A DNA stretch of 11,958 nucleotides from Chloroflexota bacterium (GCA_021786265.1 JAJYNP010000285.1:1-11958), one strand, 5' to 3'. Counted from the stretch's first letter, positions 1 to 6,388 are shown. Notes: generated by a model not told the origin, from the letters alone. Made by a program: numbers and translations.

Positions 1-1
1 C

Positions 2-295
2 GCGCTCCCGATCTACGTGCTGAAGTCGAACACGATCATCCAGATGGAGGCCTGCCTGACGTCGCTGTACGCGATCGAGGTCGACCCGCGGGAGGCGGCG
101 CTCCGCGAGACCGAGGAGGCGATCGGCCTGGTGCTGAACGAGTCGCGCCCGGTCGAGCTCTCACCGCAGAACGCCTTCATCCGCCGGCTGCAGCACCAGA
201 TGGCCGAACGGGCCAACGTCGTCTCGCAGTCGCGGGGTCGGGAGCCGTACCGGCGGGTCAGGCTCTACCCGGACAAGGCACGGGCCTGGAGGTAG
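2..295 (+). CDS. R3H-domain nucleic-acid-binding protein (SpoIIIAA/Ycf45-like AAA ATPase), 3' end only
   Basis: Only the last 97 codons are in the window; the reading frame is open from base 2, so the true start lies upstream. The fragment begins with PIYVLKSNTIIQMEACL, which resembles the linker following the P-loop ATPase domain of SpoIIIAA/Ycf45-like proteins. The remainder looks like an R3H single-stranded nucleic-acid-binding domain: a helix rich in acidic residues, then the LSPQNAFIRRLQHQMAE segment with R and H in the expected region, and a basic C-terminus (SRGREPYRRVRLYP). Family members bind nucleic acids; the exact role is poorly defined. It is probably cotranscribed with tmk, whose apparent start lies 5 bases after this stop codon. 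The tmk Shine-Dalgarno sequence (288-292) sits inside its final codons. The ATPase part cannot be confirmed from this window. Confidence 0.75.
   Translation, partial: ALPIYVLKSNTIIQMEACLTSLYAIEVDPREAALRETEEAIGLVLNESRPVELSPQNAFIRRLQHQMAERANVVSQSRGREPYRRVRLYPDKARAWR
288..292 (+). promoter_or_regulatory. Ribosome binding site for tmk that implies an ACG start
   Basis: GGAGG lies inside the last codons of the upstream gene and 8 bases before ACG at 301. No ATG, GTG or TTG occurs in the tmk frame between position 118 and the P-loop, so this site is the main evidence for where translation starts. Confidence 0.6.
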
Positions 296-300
296 GGCAC

Positions 301-960
301 ACGGAGCGCGGCAGGTTCATCACGTTCGAGGGCCCCGACGGGTCGGGCAAGTCGACCCAGGCCGCGCGCCTGGCGGAGTCGCTCCGGGCGCGTGGCCTGG
401 ACGTCGTCCTGACCCGCGAGCCCGGGGGTACGCCGCTCGGCGAGCGCGTTCGGGCGGTGCTGCTGGAGCACGACGGGGGCCCGGCGCACGCGGCGCGGGC
501 GGATGCGCTCCTCTTCAGTGCCGCGCGCGCGCAGCACGTGGACGACGTCATCGCGCCCGCGCTCGCACGGGGCGCGGTGGTCGTCTGCGACCGGTACGCG
601 GACTCCACGGTGGCGTACCAGGGGTACGGCAGCGGACTCCCGGTGGATCGGCTGCGGGAGATCGGCGCCTTCGCGACCCGAGGGATCCAGCCGGACCTGA
701 CGATCCTGCTCGACCTGCCGGTGGAGGCCGGCATGGCGCGGCGATTCGCGGGCGCGCCGGAGGGCGTGACCCGGTTCGAATCTCCGGACGCCTTCGACGC
801 CGCGTATCACGAGCGCGTGCGTGCCGGGTTCCTGGAACTGGCGCGCGTGGAGCCGGCACGCTGGCGGGTCGTGGACGCGAACCGGCCGGCTGACGCGATC
901 GCCCGGGACGTGTATGCGGAGATCGAGGTGTTCCTGGCGCCGATCCGCGAGGCGCGCTGA
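301..960 (+). CDS. tmk: Thymidylate kinase
   Basis: Thymidylate kinase phosphorylates dTMP to dTDP with ATP in the cytoplasm. From the ACG at 301 the product is 219 aa, close to the usual 205-215. The N-terminus carries the P-loop GPDGSGKST (residues 12-20), followed by TREPGG, the DRY motif (DRYADSTVAYQGYG) and an arginine-bearing LID region near GMARRFAGAPEG. The first conventional start in frame is GTG at 457, but starting there would delete the P-loop, so it cannot be correct. GGAGG at 288-292 is 8 bases upstream of ACG 301, exactly where ATG would be expected. Either ACG is used as a rare start or an ATG has mutated or been misread. CTG at 286 is less likely because it overlaps the ribosome site. 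The gene follows the R3H gene as an operon and converges on the GGDEF gene. Confidence 0.93.
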   Translation, partial: TERGRFITFEGPDGSGKSTQAARLAESLRARGLDVVLTREPGGTPLGERVRAVLLEHDGGPAHAARADALLFSAARAQHVDDVIAPALARGAVVVCDRYADSTVAYQGYGSGLPVDRLREIGAFATRGIQPDLTILLDLPVEAGMARRFAGAPEGVTRFESPDAFDAAYHERVRAGFLELARVEPARWRVVDANRPADAIARDVYAEIEVFLAPIREAR

Positions 961-978
961 CCGCGAGGATCAGCGCGC
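952..978. terminator. Hairpin at the tmk 3' end, candidate bidirectional terminator
   Basis: A perfect 9-bp inverted repeat, GCGCGCTGA and TCAGCGCGC, is separated by a 9-base loop (961-969). The left arm contains the tmk stop codon. It sits between convergent genes, as a shared terminator would. There is no T-tract on either side, so function as an intrinsic terminator is inferred. Confidence 0.45.
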
Positions 979-1000
979 GAGGGGCGCTCACCCGCGACGA

Positions 1001-2023
1001 TCAGCCGGCCGAGACGATCGCTCCCCCCTGCTCCCGCGCCGCGACCAGTGCCCGCTCGGCAGCGGCCAGCAGCTCGTCGGACGTGGTGCCGTGCGCCGGA
1101 AAGGCCGCGACCCCGACACTCACGTTGACCGGCGTCCCTTCCGGGCCCGGTTCGATCTCGCCCACGCCAGCCGCCGCGCGCTGCGCCATCGCGACGCCGG
1201 TGGATCCCGGAGCGACCACCACGAACTCTGCCCGGCCATACCGCGCGACCGTGTCCACCAGGCGAACCGTCTCCGCGAGCGAGGCGGCCACGCGGCGCAG
1301 CACGTCGTCCGCGACGTGGGCGCCGTGCTCCTCGGCGACCCGGTCCTGGCCGTCCACCCCGAAGATCGCGAGGCAGAGGGCGGTCCCCTGGCGTGCGGCG
1401 CGCGCGAGTTCGAGCTCGAGCACGCGATCCAGCGTGCGCCGGTTCGCCAGCCCCGTGAGCGGGTCGGTGTGCGCCAGCCGATCCAGCCAGTCGGAGCGCT
1501 CCCCCAGGGCCGACTCGAACCGCGCCTGCTGCGCGCTGACCGCGGCGAGCGCCGCCAGCCCACGCAGCGTCTCCAGGGCCCGCCCCTCGGGCGGCGTCGA
1601 CGGGCACGCCAGCGCCAGCACCCCCTCCACCTCGGGGCCCTCGTTCGGGCGGTGGAGCGCCAGCGGGAGATGCAGCGCGGCGCCGGCGGAGGGGACCGCG
1701 GACAGGAGTGACGAGGGCACCGTGCCCCCGGCCAGCGCCACGACCTCGCGGCGATCCAGGATCGCCAGCGTGGCGGCGTCGGGCGAGCCGCCCCCGACGG
1801 CGTCGAGCGGATCCAGTCCGGAAGGATCGACCGGGTGGGCGGCGATCGCCCGGATCGCCCGGCCGTCGTCGTCGAGCAGGTAGACGGCGGCGACGCCGCC
1901 CGGGACGATCGTCGTGGCGTCCCGGGCGAGGCCGGTGAGCCGGACTGCCAGGTCGCTCGTCTCGGCGAGCAGCATGGCGCCGGACAGGAGTGGATCCCGG
2001 GCCAGAGAGGATTCGCTCGACAT
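1001..2023 (-). CDS. GAF-GGDEF protein with degenerate active site (likely catalytically inactive diguanylate cyclase homologue)
   Basis: The product is 340 aa: a GAF-like sensory domain (about residues 15-165), a short helical linker, then a GGDEF-family domain (about 180-335) opening with the family hallmark DPLTGLANRR. Active cyclases make c-di-GMP from two GTP. Here the signature GGDEF is GRAEF (263-267), and the usual DLDxFK metal-binding segment reads GVDGQD, so the first aspartate is glycine at about 222. Both changes predict loss of activity. The inhibitory-site motif RxxD is intact as RLVD (254-257), exactly five residues before GRAEF, so c-di-GMP binding may persist. I chose ATG 2023 because GGAG lies 6 bases upstream; an in-frame ATG at 2164 would add 47 low-complexity residues. 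No signal peptide or membrane segment is visible, so the protein is probably cytoplasmic. It lies inverted between tmk and darA. Confidence 0.85.
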   Translation of the reverse strand: MSSESSLARDPLLSGAMLLAETSDLAVRLTGLARDATTIVPGGVAAVYLLDDDGRAIRAIAAHPVDPSGLDPLDAVGGGSPDAATLAILDRREVVALAGGTVPSSLLSAVPSAGAALHLPLALHRPNEGPEVEGVLALACPSTPPEGRALETLRGLAALAAVSAQQARFESALGERSDWLDRLAHTDPLTGLANRRTLDRVLELELARAARQGTALCLAIFGVDGQDRVAEEHGAHVADDVLRRVAASLAETVRLVDTVARYGRAEFVVVAPGSTGVAMAQRAAAGVGEIEPGPEGTPVNVSVGVAAFPAHGTTSDELLAAAERALVAAREQGGAIVSAG

Positions 2024-2125
2024 CGCAGTCTCCACGACCACAGCGCGTCCGGCGCGTGTCCGGACCCCTGGCGCGCGGGGACCGCTCCTCGCGACTTCCG
2101 CGCGACCCGCGCGCGCCTGCCGGCC

Positions 2126-2131
2126 ATCATA
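2126..2131 (-). promoter_or_regulatory. Candidate -10 box for the GAF-GGDEF gene
   Basis: On the minus strand this reads TATGAT, a strong -10 match in a very GC-rich stretch, about 100 bases before the chosen ATG at 2023. The -35 region is weak (CTTCCG at about 17 bp spacing). It faces away from the darA -10 box at 2193. Confidence 0.4.
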
Positions 2132-2192
2132 CCCGTCGCTCGCCTCGACGGAAGGGGCGGCCACCCGCGCTCCCCCCGCATGGGCCGCCGCC

Positions 2193-2198
2193 TATACT
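2193..2198 (+). promoter_or_regulatory. Candidate -10 box for darA, placed for a leaderless transcript
   Basis: TATACT is followed by exactly 7 bases and then the GTG start codon at 2206. Transcription would begin at or next to the start codon, giving a leaderless mRNA. No Shine-Dalgarno sequence precedes the GTG, which agrees with this. No clear -35 box is visible. Confidence 0.5.
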
Positions 2199-2205
2199 GC
2201 CGCCC

Positions 2206-2535
2206 GTGAAGCTGGTGGTGGCGATCGTCCACAGCGAGGACGCGGGCGCGCTCGTGGACGCGTTGCTCGAGCGAGAGTTCCGTGCCACCCGCCTCCATTC
2301 GTCGGGCGGCTTCCTCAAGCAGACCAACGCCACCATCATGCTCGGAGTCGAGGACACCCGGGTCGACGAGGTGATCGGGATCGTGGGCGAGCAGTGCCAC
2401 GCCCGGACGCAGATCGTGAACCCGATGCCGCCGATCATGGAACCGGGCGAGTTCTACCTGCCGTACCCGGTCGAGGTCGAGATGGGCGGCGCGGTCGTCT
2501 TCGTGCTGCCGATCGAGCGGTTCGAGCGCCTGTAA
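2206..2535 (+). CDS. darA: Cyclic-di-AMP receptor DarA/PstA (YaaQ family, PII-like)
   Basis: This 109-aa protein matches the YaaQ/DarA family (formerly DUF970) along its whole length. The start MKLVVAIVHSEDAGALVDAL, the glycine turn SSGGFLKQTNATIMLGVED (residues 32-50) and VDEVIGIV are characteristic. Family members are trimeric PII-like proteins that bind c-di-AMP between subunits in the cytoplasm; the downstream target is generally unknown. R26, T28, F36, L37, N41 and G47 occupy positions that I recall as ligand contacts in the staphylococcal homologue, so binding is plausible. GTG 2206 gives exactly the family length. In Firmicutes the gene follows tmk directly; here the two are separated by the inverted GGDEF gene. 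Downstream it faces the threonine dehydratase gene across a 20-bp tandem repeat. Confidence 0.92.
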   Translation: MKLVVAIVHSEDAGALVDALLEREFRATRLHSSGGFLKQTNATIMLGVEDTRVDEVIGIVGEQCHARTQIVNPMPPIMEPGEFYLPYPVEVEMGGAVVFVLPIERFERL

Positions 2536-2550
2536 GCCCCGGGACCACGG

Positions 2551-2620
2551 TGCGGCGCCCGAGGCGATGGCGCGGCGCCCGAGGCGATGGCGCGGCGCCC
2601 GAGGCGATGGCGCGGCGCCC
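2551..2620. repeat. Tandem repeat, three perfect 20-bp units plus a half unit
   Basis: Three identical 20-bp units occupy 2561-2580, 2581-2600 and 2601-2620, each GAGGCGATGG followed by CGCGGCGCCC. A partial unit (TGCGGCGCCC) precedes them. Each contains the palindrome GGCGCC, so the array can form hairpins on either strand. It lies in the 110-bp gap between the convergent darA and threonine dehydratase genes and may help termination, although there is no T-tract. Confidence 0.9.
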
Positions 2621-2645
2621 CGCGGTTCGCGGTTCACCGCCGCGG

Positions 2646-3830
2646 TCACCCACCCGCTGCGATCCCGCGCGCCAGCAGCTCCTCGTAGCGCGCAGGGTCC
2701 ACGTTTCCCCCGCTCAGGACGCACGCCACGCGGCCTGTCGCGGGGAGCTCACCGGCGTGGAAGAGCCACGCGGCGAGGGTCGTGGCGCCGGACGGCTCCA
2801 GCACCAGCCGCGCCTCCCGCGACGCGCGGACCATGGCCCGGGCAATCTCGTCCTCGGAGACGGTGACGATGCCATCGAGGAACCGGCGGAGGTGGGCGAA
2901 CGGGATCTGTCCGATGTGGGTGGTGCGCTGGCCGTCGGCGATCGTCCGTCCGACCTGCTCGGCGGGCCAGGTCACGATCCGGCCCTGTGCGAGGGAGTCG
3001 CGCGCGTCGGCGGCCAGCTCGGGCTCCACGCCGAGCACGGTGGCGTCGGGGCGGAGCGACTTGACCGCCGTCGCGACGCCGCTCGCGATGCCTCCGCCAC
3101 CGACCGGGACGAGCACGGTGAACGCGCCCGGCTCCACCAGCGTGCCCGACGCCGGCTCCGCCCCCGTGCCCGTCACGGGCTCGATCCCCCTGCCGTCCAG
3201 CCCCTCGATCTCCGCCAGCTGCTCGACGATCTCGAGTCCGATGGTGCCCTGGCCGGTGATCGTGGCGGCATCGTCGTACGGCGCGACCATCGACAACCCC
3301 TCGCTCCGGGCCAGCTCCGCCGCTCTCTGCGCGCGCTCCTCGCTTGACGGCCCCACCACGACGATCTCCGCGCCGTCCGCCCGTACCCGCTCGACCTTGA
3401 CCGCGGGCGCGTCGGATGGCATCACGATCACGGCCCGCACCCCGAGGAGCCGCGCGGCGCGGGCCACGCCCTGCGCGTGGTTGCCACTGGAATGGGCGAC
3501 CACACCGGCGGCCCTTCGCTCCGGCGGCAGCATCGCGATGTTGTAGTACGCACCGCGGAGCTTGAACGCGCCGATCGGCTGGAGCGACTCGGGCTTGAGC
3601 CAGGCGCGGGTGCGGCCGAATCGGTCGCCCTGGATGGTCCGTCCGAACGGCAGCAGCGGCGTTCGGACGGCCACCCCCCGGATCACCTCGGCGGCCGCGC
3701 GGATCGCGTCGAGCGTGACCAGCGCGGGCTCGCCGGGGGTGCCGGCCGGGGGGCGCGCGTCGGGCGGTGTCGCGTCGTTGCTGGGCGCTGTCGCGCCTGT
3801 CGGGAAAGGGTCAGGCTTGCGGGAGGGCAT
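2646..3830 (-). CDS. Threonine dehydratase-like PLP enzyme (fold type II, no ACT domain)
   Basis: The 394-aa product is a PLP-dependent lyase of the threonine/serine dehydratase family, which deaminates threonine to 2-oxobutyrate. The Schiff-base lysine is K90 in GAFKLRGA, SSGNHAQG (114-121) follows, the phosphate-binding loop is VPVGGGG (about 241-247), and LSGGN (372-376) is near the end. No ACT regulatory domain is present, so it resembles the short catabolic type or a related serine/threonine racemase more than feedback-controlled IlvA. Two oddities stand out: a Pro/Ala-rich N-terminus of about 35 residues, and a Gly/Thr/Glu/Pro-rich insertion (about 211-235) just before the glycine loop. 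ATG 3836 and ATG 3830 are both possible; 3830 lies 9 bases after the -10 box and fits the predicted transcription start better. Divergent from guaB3. Confidence 0.85.
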   Translation of the reverse strand: MPSRKPDPFPTGATAPSNDATPPDARPPAGTPGEPALVTLDAIRAAAEVIRGVAVRTPLLPFGRTIQGDRFGRTRAWLKPESLQPIGAFKLRGAYYNIAMLPPERRAAGVVAHSSGNHAQGVARAARLLGVRAVIVMPSDAPAVKVERVRADGAEIVVVGPSSEERAQRAAELARSEGLSMVAPYDDAATITGQGTIGLEIVEQLAEIEGLDGRGIEPVTGTGAEPASGTLVEPGAFTVLVPVGGGGIASGVATAVKSLRPDATVLGVEPELAADARDSLAQGRIVTWPAEQVGRTIADGQRTTHIGQIPFAHLRRFLDGIVTVSEDEIARAMVRASREARLVLEPSGATTLAAWLFHAGELPATGRVACVLSGGNVDPARYEELLARGIAAGG

Positions 3831-3839
3831 GTCCATGCC

Positions 3840-3847
3840 GTTATACT
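3840..3847. promoter_or_regulatory. Shared symmetrical -10 element for two divergent genes
   Basis: The octamer GTTATACT contains a -10 hexamer on each strand: TATACT (3842-3847) rightward toward guaB3 and TATAAC (complement of 3840-3845) leftward toward the threonine dehydratase gene. It is the most AT-rich spot in the intergenic region. The leftward box is 9 bases from ATG 3830, giving an almost leaderless mRNA. The rightward box leaves a 5' leader of about 40 bases before GTG 3895. Confidence 0.5.
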
Positions 3848-3894
3848 GCCCTGCAACCATCTCGACCGCCACGCCAAGAGGGAGTCGATCGATC

Positions 3895-5085
3895 GTGTTG
3901 CAGGCCTCGAGCCCTCCCGTTTCCACCATGCCGCAGTCGCCCCTCCGGCGCCGGCCCTCGAAGGTCGATTCGATCCGTCCGACCTACGGCTTCGACGACG
4001 TCTCGCTCGCGCCGGGGACGGAGACGGTGGAGCCGGCCGACGTGGACACGACGGTGGAGATCGGCGGGATCGGCCTGCACATCCCTGTCCTCGCGGCGGC
4101 CATGGACGCCGTGGTCGACGCGCGGTTCGCGGGTGTGCTCGCCGGTCTCGGCGGGCTCGCGGTCCTCAACCTGGAAGGCGTGCAGACGCGGTACGAGAAC
4201 GCCGACACGCTGCTCGAGCGGATCTCGACGGCCACGGATGGCGAGGTCCAGGGCCTGCTGGCCGAGGCGTACGCGCAGCCGATCCGCGAGGAGCTGGTCG
4301 CGCGGCGGATCGAGGAGATCCACGCCGCGGGATCGCCGGCCGCGGTCGCCGCCACGCCGGCTGCCGCGCGACGGTTCGGGCCGTTCTGCGCGGAGCACGG
4401 CGCGGACCTCTTCCTGGTGCAGTCGCAGGTCAGCTCCGCGCGCCACCTCGCGACCGGCTACGACCCCCTCGAGCTGGCCGACTTCGCCCGCTTCATGCCG
4501 ATCCCGGTCGCGGTCGGAAACACCACCTCGTTCGAGGCCGCGTACCAGTTGATGGCCCAGGGGATCGCGGCGATCTTCGTCGGGGTCGGGCCGGGGGCCG
4601 CCTGCACCACGCGCGAGGTCCTCGGCATCGGCGTGCCGCAGGTGACGGCCATCAGCGACGTGGCGGCCGCGCGCGACACGTACTTCGACGAGACCGGCCG
4701 CTACGTGCCGGTCATCGGCGATGGCGGGATGCGGCGCGGCGGAGAGATCGCCAAGGCGATCGCCGCCGGCGCGGACGCGGTGATGCTGGGCTCGCCGCTG
4801 GCGCGCGCGCAGGAGGCGCCGGGCCGCGGTATGAACTGGGGGATGGCCGCACCCTCGCCGACACTGCCGCGGGGCATGCGCATCCGCGTCGGCACGGTTG
4901 GCACCCTGGAGCGGATCCTCTTCGGGCCCGCGCGCGTGACGGACGGATCGGAGAACCTGGTCGGCGCGCTGCGCCAGTCGATGGCCGCGCTGGGGGCCCG
5001 CGACATCCGGACCATGCAGCGGGTGGAGATGGTGTACGCGCCGTCGGTTGCCACCGAGGGCAAGTCCTGGCAGCGAGGGCGGTAG
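3895..5085 (+). CDS. guaB3: GuaB3-family IMP dehydrogenase
   Basis: The product is 396 aa from GTG 3895. It has a complete (beta/alpha)8 IMPDH/GMPR barrel without CBS domains, as in the GuaB3 branch of actinobacteria and cyanobacteria. Characteristic stretches are YGFDDVSLAP near the start, PVLAAAMDAVVD, the catalytic loop GPGAACTTREVLGIGVPQ with C237, then VIGDGGMRRGGEIAKAIAAGADAVMLGSPLA in two adjoining parts, and a C-terminal LVGALRQSMAALGARDI followed by ATEGK. The predicted reaction is NAD-dependent oxidation of IMP to XMP, the step before GuaA. GGGAG at 3880-3884 is 10 bases before GTG 3895. ATG 3928 would give 385 aa but has no ribosome site. Whether this is the genome's main IMPDH cannot be judged from the window. 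Confidence 0.9.
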   Translation: MLQASSPPVSTMPQSPLRRRPSKVDSIRPTYGFDDVSLAPGTETVEPADVDTTVEIGGIGLHIPVLAAAMDAVVDARFAGVLAGLGGLAVLNLEGVQTRYENADTLLERISTATDGEVQGLLAEAYAQPIREELVARRIEEIHAAGSPAAVAATPAAARRFGPFCAEHGADLFLVQSQVSSARHLATGYDPLELADFARFMPIPVAVGNTTSFEAAYQLMAQGIAAIFVGVGPGAACTTREVLGIGVPQVTAISDVAAARDTYFDETGRYVPVIGDGGMRRGGEIAKAIAAGADAVMLGSPLARAQEAPGRGMNWGMAAPSPTLPRGMRIRVGTVGTLERILFGPARVTDGSENLVGALRQSMAALGARDIRTMQRVEMVYAPSVATEGKSWQRGR

Positions 5086-5165
5086 GGGCGCGATCGGCGA
5101 GTTCGGGCCACGGTTCAACGGCCGGCGCGGTTGCCGTACCCGGGCCGTGTCCTGCGCGCGGCTTC

Positions 5166-5257
5166 CCCCCGCCGGCCCACCAACTGCGGCCCCGGCACGC
5201 CCGTCCCCCGCCGGCCCACCCGACTGCGGCCCGACACGCCCGTCCCCCGCCGGCCCG
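5166..5257. repeat. 39-bp direct tandem repeat, 2.3 copies
   Basis: Two 39-bp units at 5166-5204 and 5205-5243 differ at only a few bases. A third, truncated after CCCCCGCCGGCCC, ends at about 5257. Each unit runs from CCCCCGCCGGCCCACC through ACTGCGGCCC to CACGCCCGT. It is not in an open reading frame that I consider real. Confidence 0.85.
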
Positions 5258-5271
5258 GTCGAGGCGCAATC

Positions 5272-5287
5272 GCACGTGATGTAGACA
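5272..5287 (+). promoter_or_regulatory. Dyad motif copy 1
   Basis: GCACGTGATGTAGACA on the plus strand is one of four related sites around the HTH gene. With flanking bases it matches copy 4 (opposite strand) at 17 of 20 positions (5269-5288). Confidence 0.45.
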
Positions 5288-5329
5288 CATGACCGGGTAG
5301 GTGACCCGTCCGTCGATGGTCGCCATCCC

Positions 5330-5355
5330 GGTGACCGGACGGGAGCGCGGTCACC
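5330..5355. other. Stem-loop between guaB3 and the HTH gene
   Basis: GGTGACCG (5330-5337) and CGGTCACC (5348-5355) form a perfect 8-bp inverted repeat with a 10-base loop. No T-tract follows. It may be a terminator-like hairpin or an operator; the sequence does not decide. Confidence 0.35.
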
Positions 5356-5468
5356 CCGCCCGCCGGAACGAGGCCCTCGTCCGATCGCTGCTCGTCAGCG
5401 TCTCAGGCGCGAAGAGCGAGCGATGGCCGGGCGATGAGGCTCCGTTGAGTGCCTGCAAAGAGCCGGGA

Positions 5469-5484
5469 TGTTCACTTGACGTGT
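5469..5484 (-). promoter_or_regulatory. Dyad motif copy 2, ending one base before the HTH gene start
   Basis: On the minus strand this reads ACACGTCAAGTGAACA. It ends at 5484, one base before ATG 5486, and overlaps the best -10 candidate (GATGTT, 5467-5472). This is where an autorepressor would bind. Confidence 0.5.
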
Positions 5485-5485
5485 C

Positions 5486-6334
5486 ATGTCGCCTGCCACC
5501 TTCGCCGGCCCGCTGCCCCCCGCGGTCCACCACGCGCTTGTCGCACTCGCGGTGGAGCTCGGCGCGTCCGTCGCCGCGCGGCGTGAGGCGCGGGGGTGGT
5601 CACGGCAGCGACTCGCGGCTGAGGCTGGGGTATCTCGGTCGCTGGTCTACCTGGTCGAGCGGGGTGAATCCGCCTCGATAGAAGCGTACGTCCGGCTCGG
5701 GTCCGCGCTCCGCCTCCATTTCGATGCGCGCCTGGTCGACCTGCACCAGCGGTCTGCCGGCGGGCGCCGCGATGAGGACCCCGTCCACGCCGCGATGGGC
5801 GAAGTGGAGGCGCGCATCTTCGGTGGCCTCGGGTTCGAGCTGGCATTGGATGAGCCGTATCAGCACTTCCAGTTCGCCGGCCGCGCCGACCTCGTCGCCT
5901 GGGACCGGGGGCGCAGGGCGCTCCTTCATGTCGAGAACCGGACCCGGTTCCCGAATGTCCAGGAAGCGCTGGGAGCGTTCGGGGCCAAGCGCGCCTACCT
6001 CGGACCAATCCTCGCGGAGCGGCTGGGCGTCGGGCGCTGGAGGAGTGAAACGCACCTGATCGCGGCGCTCTGGTCCTCGGAGGTGCTCCACGTCCTCCGG
6101 CTGCGCCAGGCCACGTTCCGCTCGACCTGCCCCGATCCCGCTGACGTGCTCGCTGCCTGGCTGGGTGGCCAGCCCCCGGTGTCGGGACGCGCATCGGCGC
6201 TGGTCGTGCTGGATCCCGTGGCCTCAGGTCGGCAGCGCCGCTGGGTCGATTTCGAGGAGGTCCATCGAGCGCGGCCGCGGTACCGCGACTACGTGACCGC
6301 CCTGGCCGCCATTCGTGCCGCCGGTCTGGCGTGA
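5486..6334 (+). CDS. XRE-family HTH protein fused to a PD-(D/E)XK nuclease-like domain
   Basis: The product is 282 aa. Residues about 21-76 form an XRE/Cro-type HTH: SVAARREARGWSRQRLAAEAG followed in the same helix bundle by VSRSLVYLVERGE. The rest resembles the nuclease-fold domain found fused to XRE HTHs in high-GC bacteria. GRADLVAWD (132-140) supplies the candidate metal-binding D135, HVENRT (148-153) takes the place of the ExK strand, and PNVQEALGAFGAKR (156-169) follows. The expected catalytic lysine is arginine (E150-N-R152), so cleavage activity is doubtful and the domain may be a binding module. The family is recognised from motif memory, not a search. ATG 5486 follows immediately after dyad copy 2, suggesting autoregulation. 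No partner toxin or restriction-modification gene is adjacent. It stands alone in a repeat-rich island between guaB3 and guaA. Confidence 0.75.
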   Translation: MSPATFAGPLPPAVHHALVALAVELGASVAARREARGWSRQRLAAEAGVSRSLVYLVERGESASIEAYVRLGSALRLHFDARLVDLHQRSAGGRRDEDPVHAAMGEVEARIFGGLGFELALDEPYQHFQFAGRADLVAWDRGRRALLHVENRTRFPNVQEALGAFGAKRAYLGPILAERLGVGRWRSETHLIAALWSSEVLHVLRLRQATFRSTCPDPADVLAAWLGGQPPVSGRASALVVLDPVASGRQRRWVDFEEVHRARPRYRDYVTALAAIRAAGLA

Positions 6335-6388
6335 GCCACCCTGGGGGCGACTGGTGGTGCGGCACGGCCCGCAGCGCCCGACCGACCC

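Larger units (their letters stand above)
5086..5485. other. 400-bp non-coding gap with repeats, stem-loop and a dyad site
   Basis: I see no credible gene here. It holds a 39-bp minisatellite (5166-5257), dyad copy 1 (5272-5287), an 8-bp stem-loop (5330-5355), and a possible promoter for the HTH gene: TTGAGT at 5445-5450 with GATGTT at 5467-5472 at 16-bp spacing. The -10 part of that promoter overlaps dyad copy 2. Confidence 0.6.

Noticed and set aside
772..783. GGTTCGAATC resembles a tRNA T-loop
   Set aside because: It lies inside tmk, encoding the TRFESPD region, and no acceptor stem, anticodon arm or CCA end fits around it.
457..960. tmk starting at GTG 457
   Set aside because: It would remove the P-loop and about 52 conserved residues that are intact upstream in the same frame.
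1914..3347. 477-codon plus-strand frame
   Set aside because: It overlaps darA in another frame and is antisense to the GGDEF and threonine dehydratase genes, which have clear family motifs.
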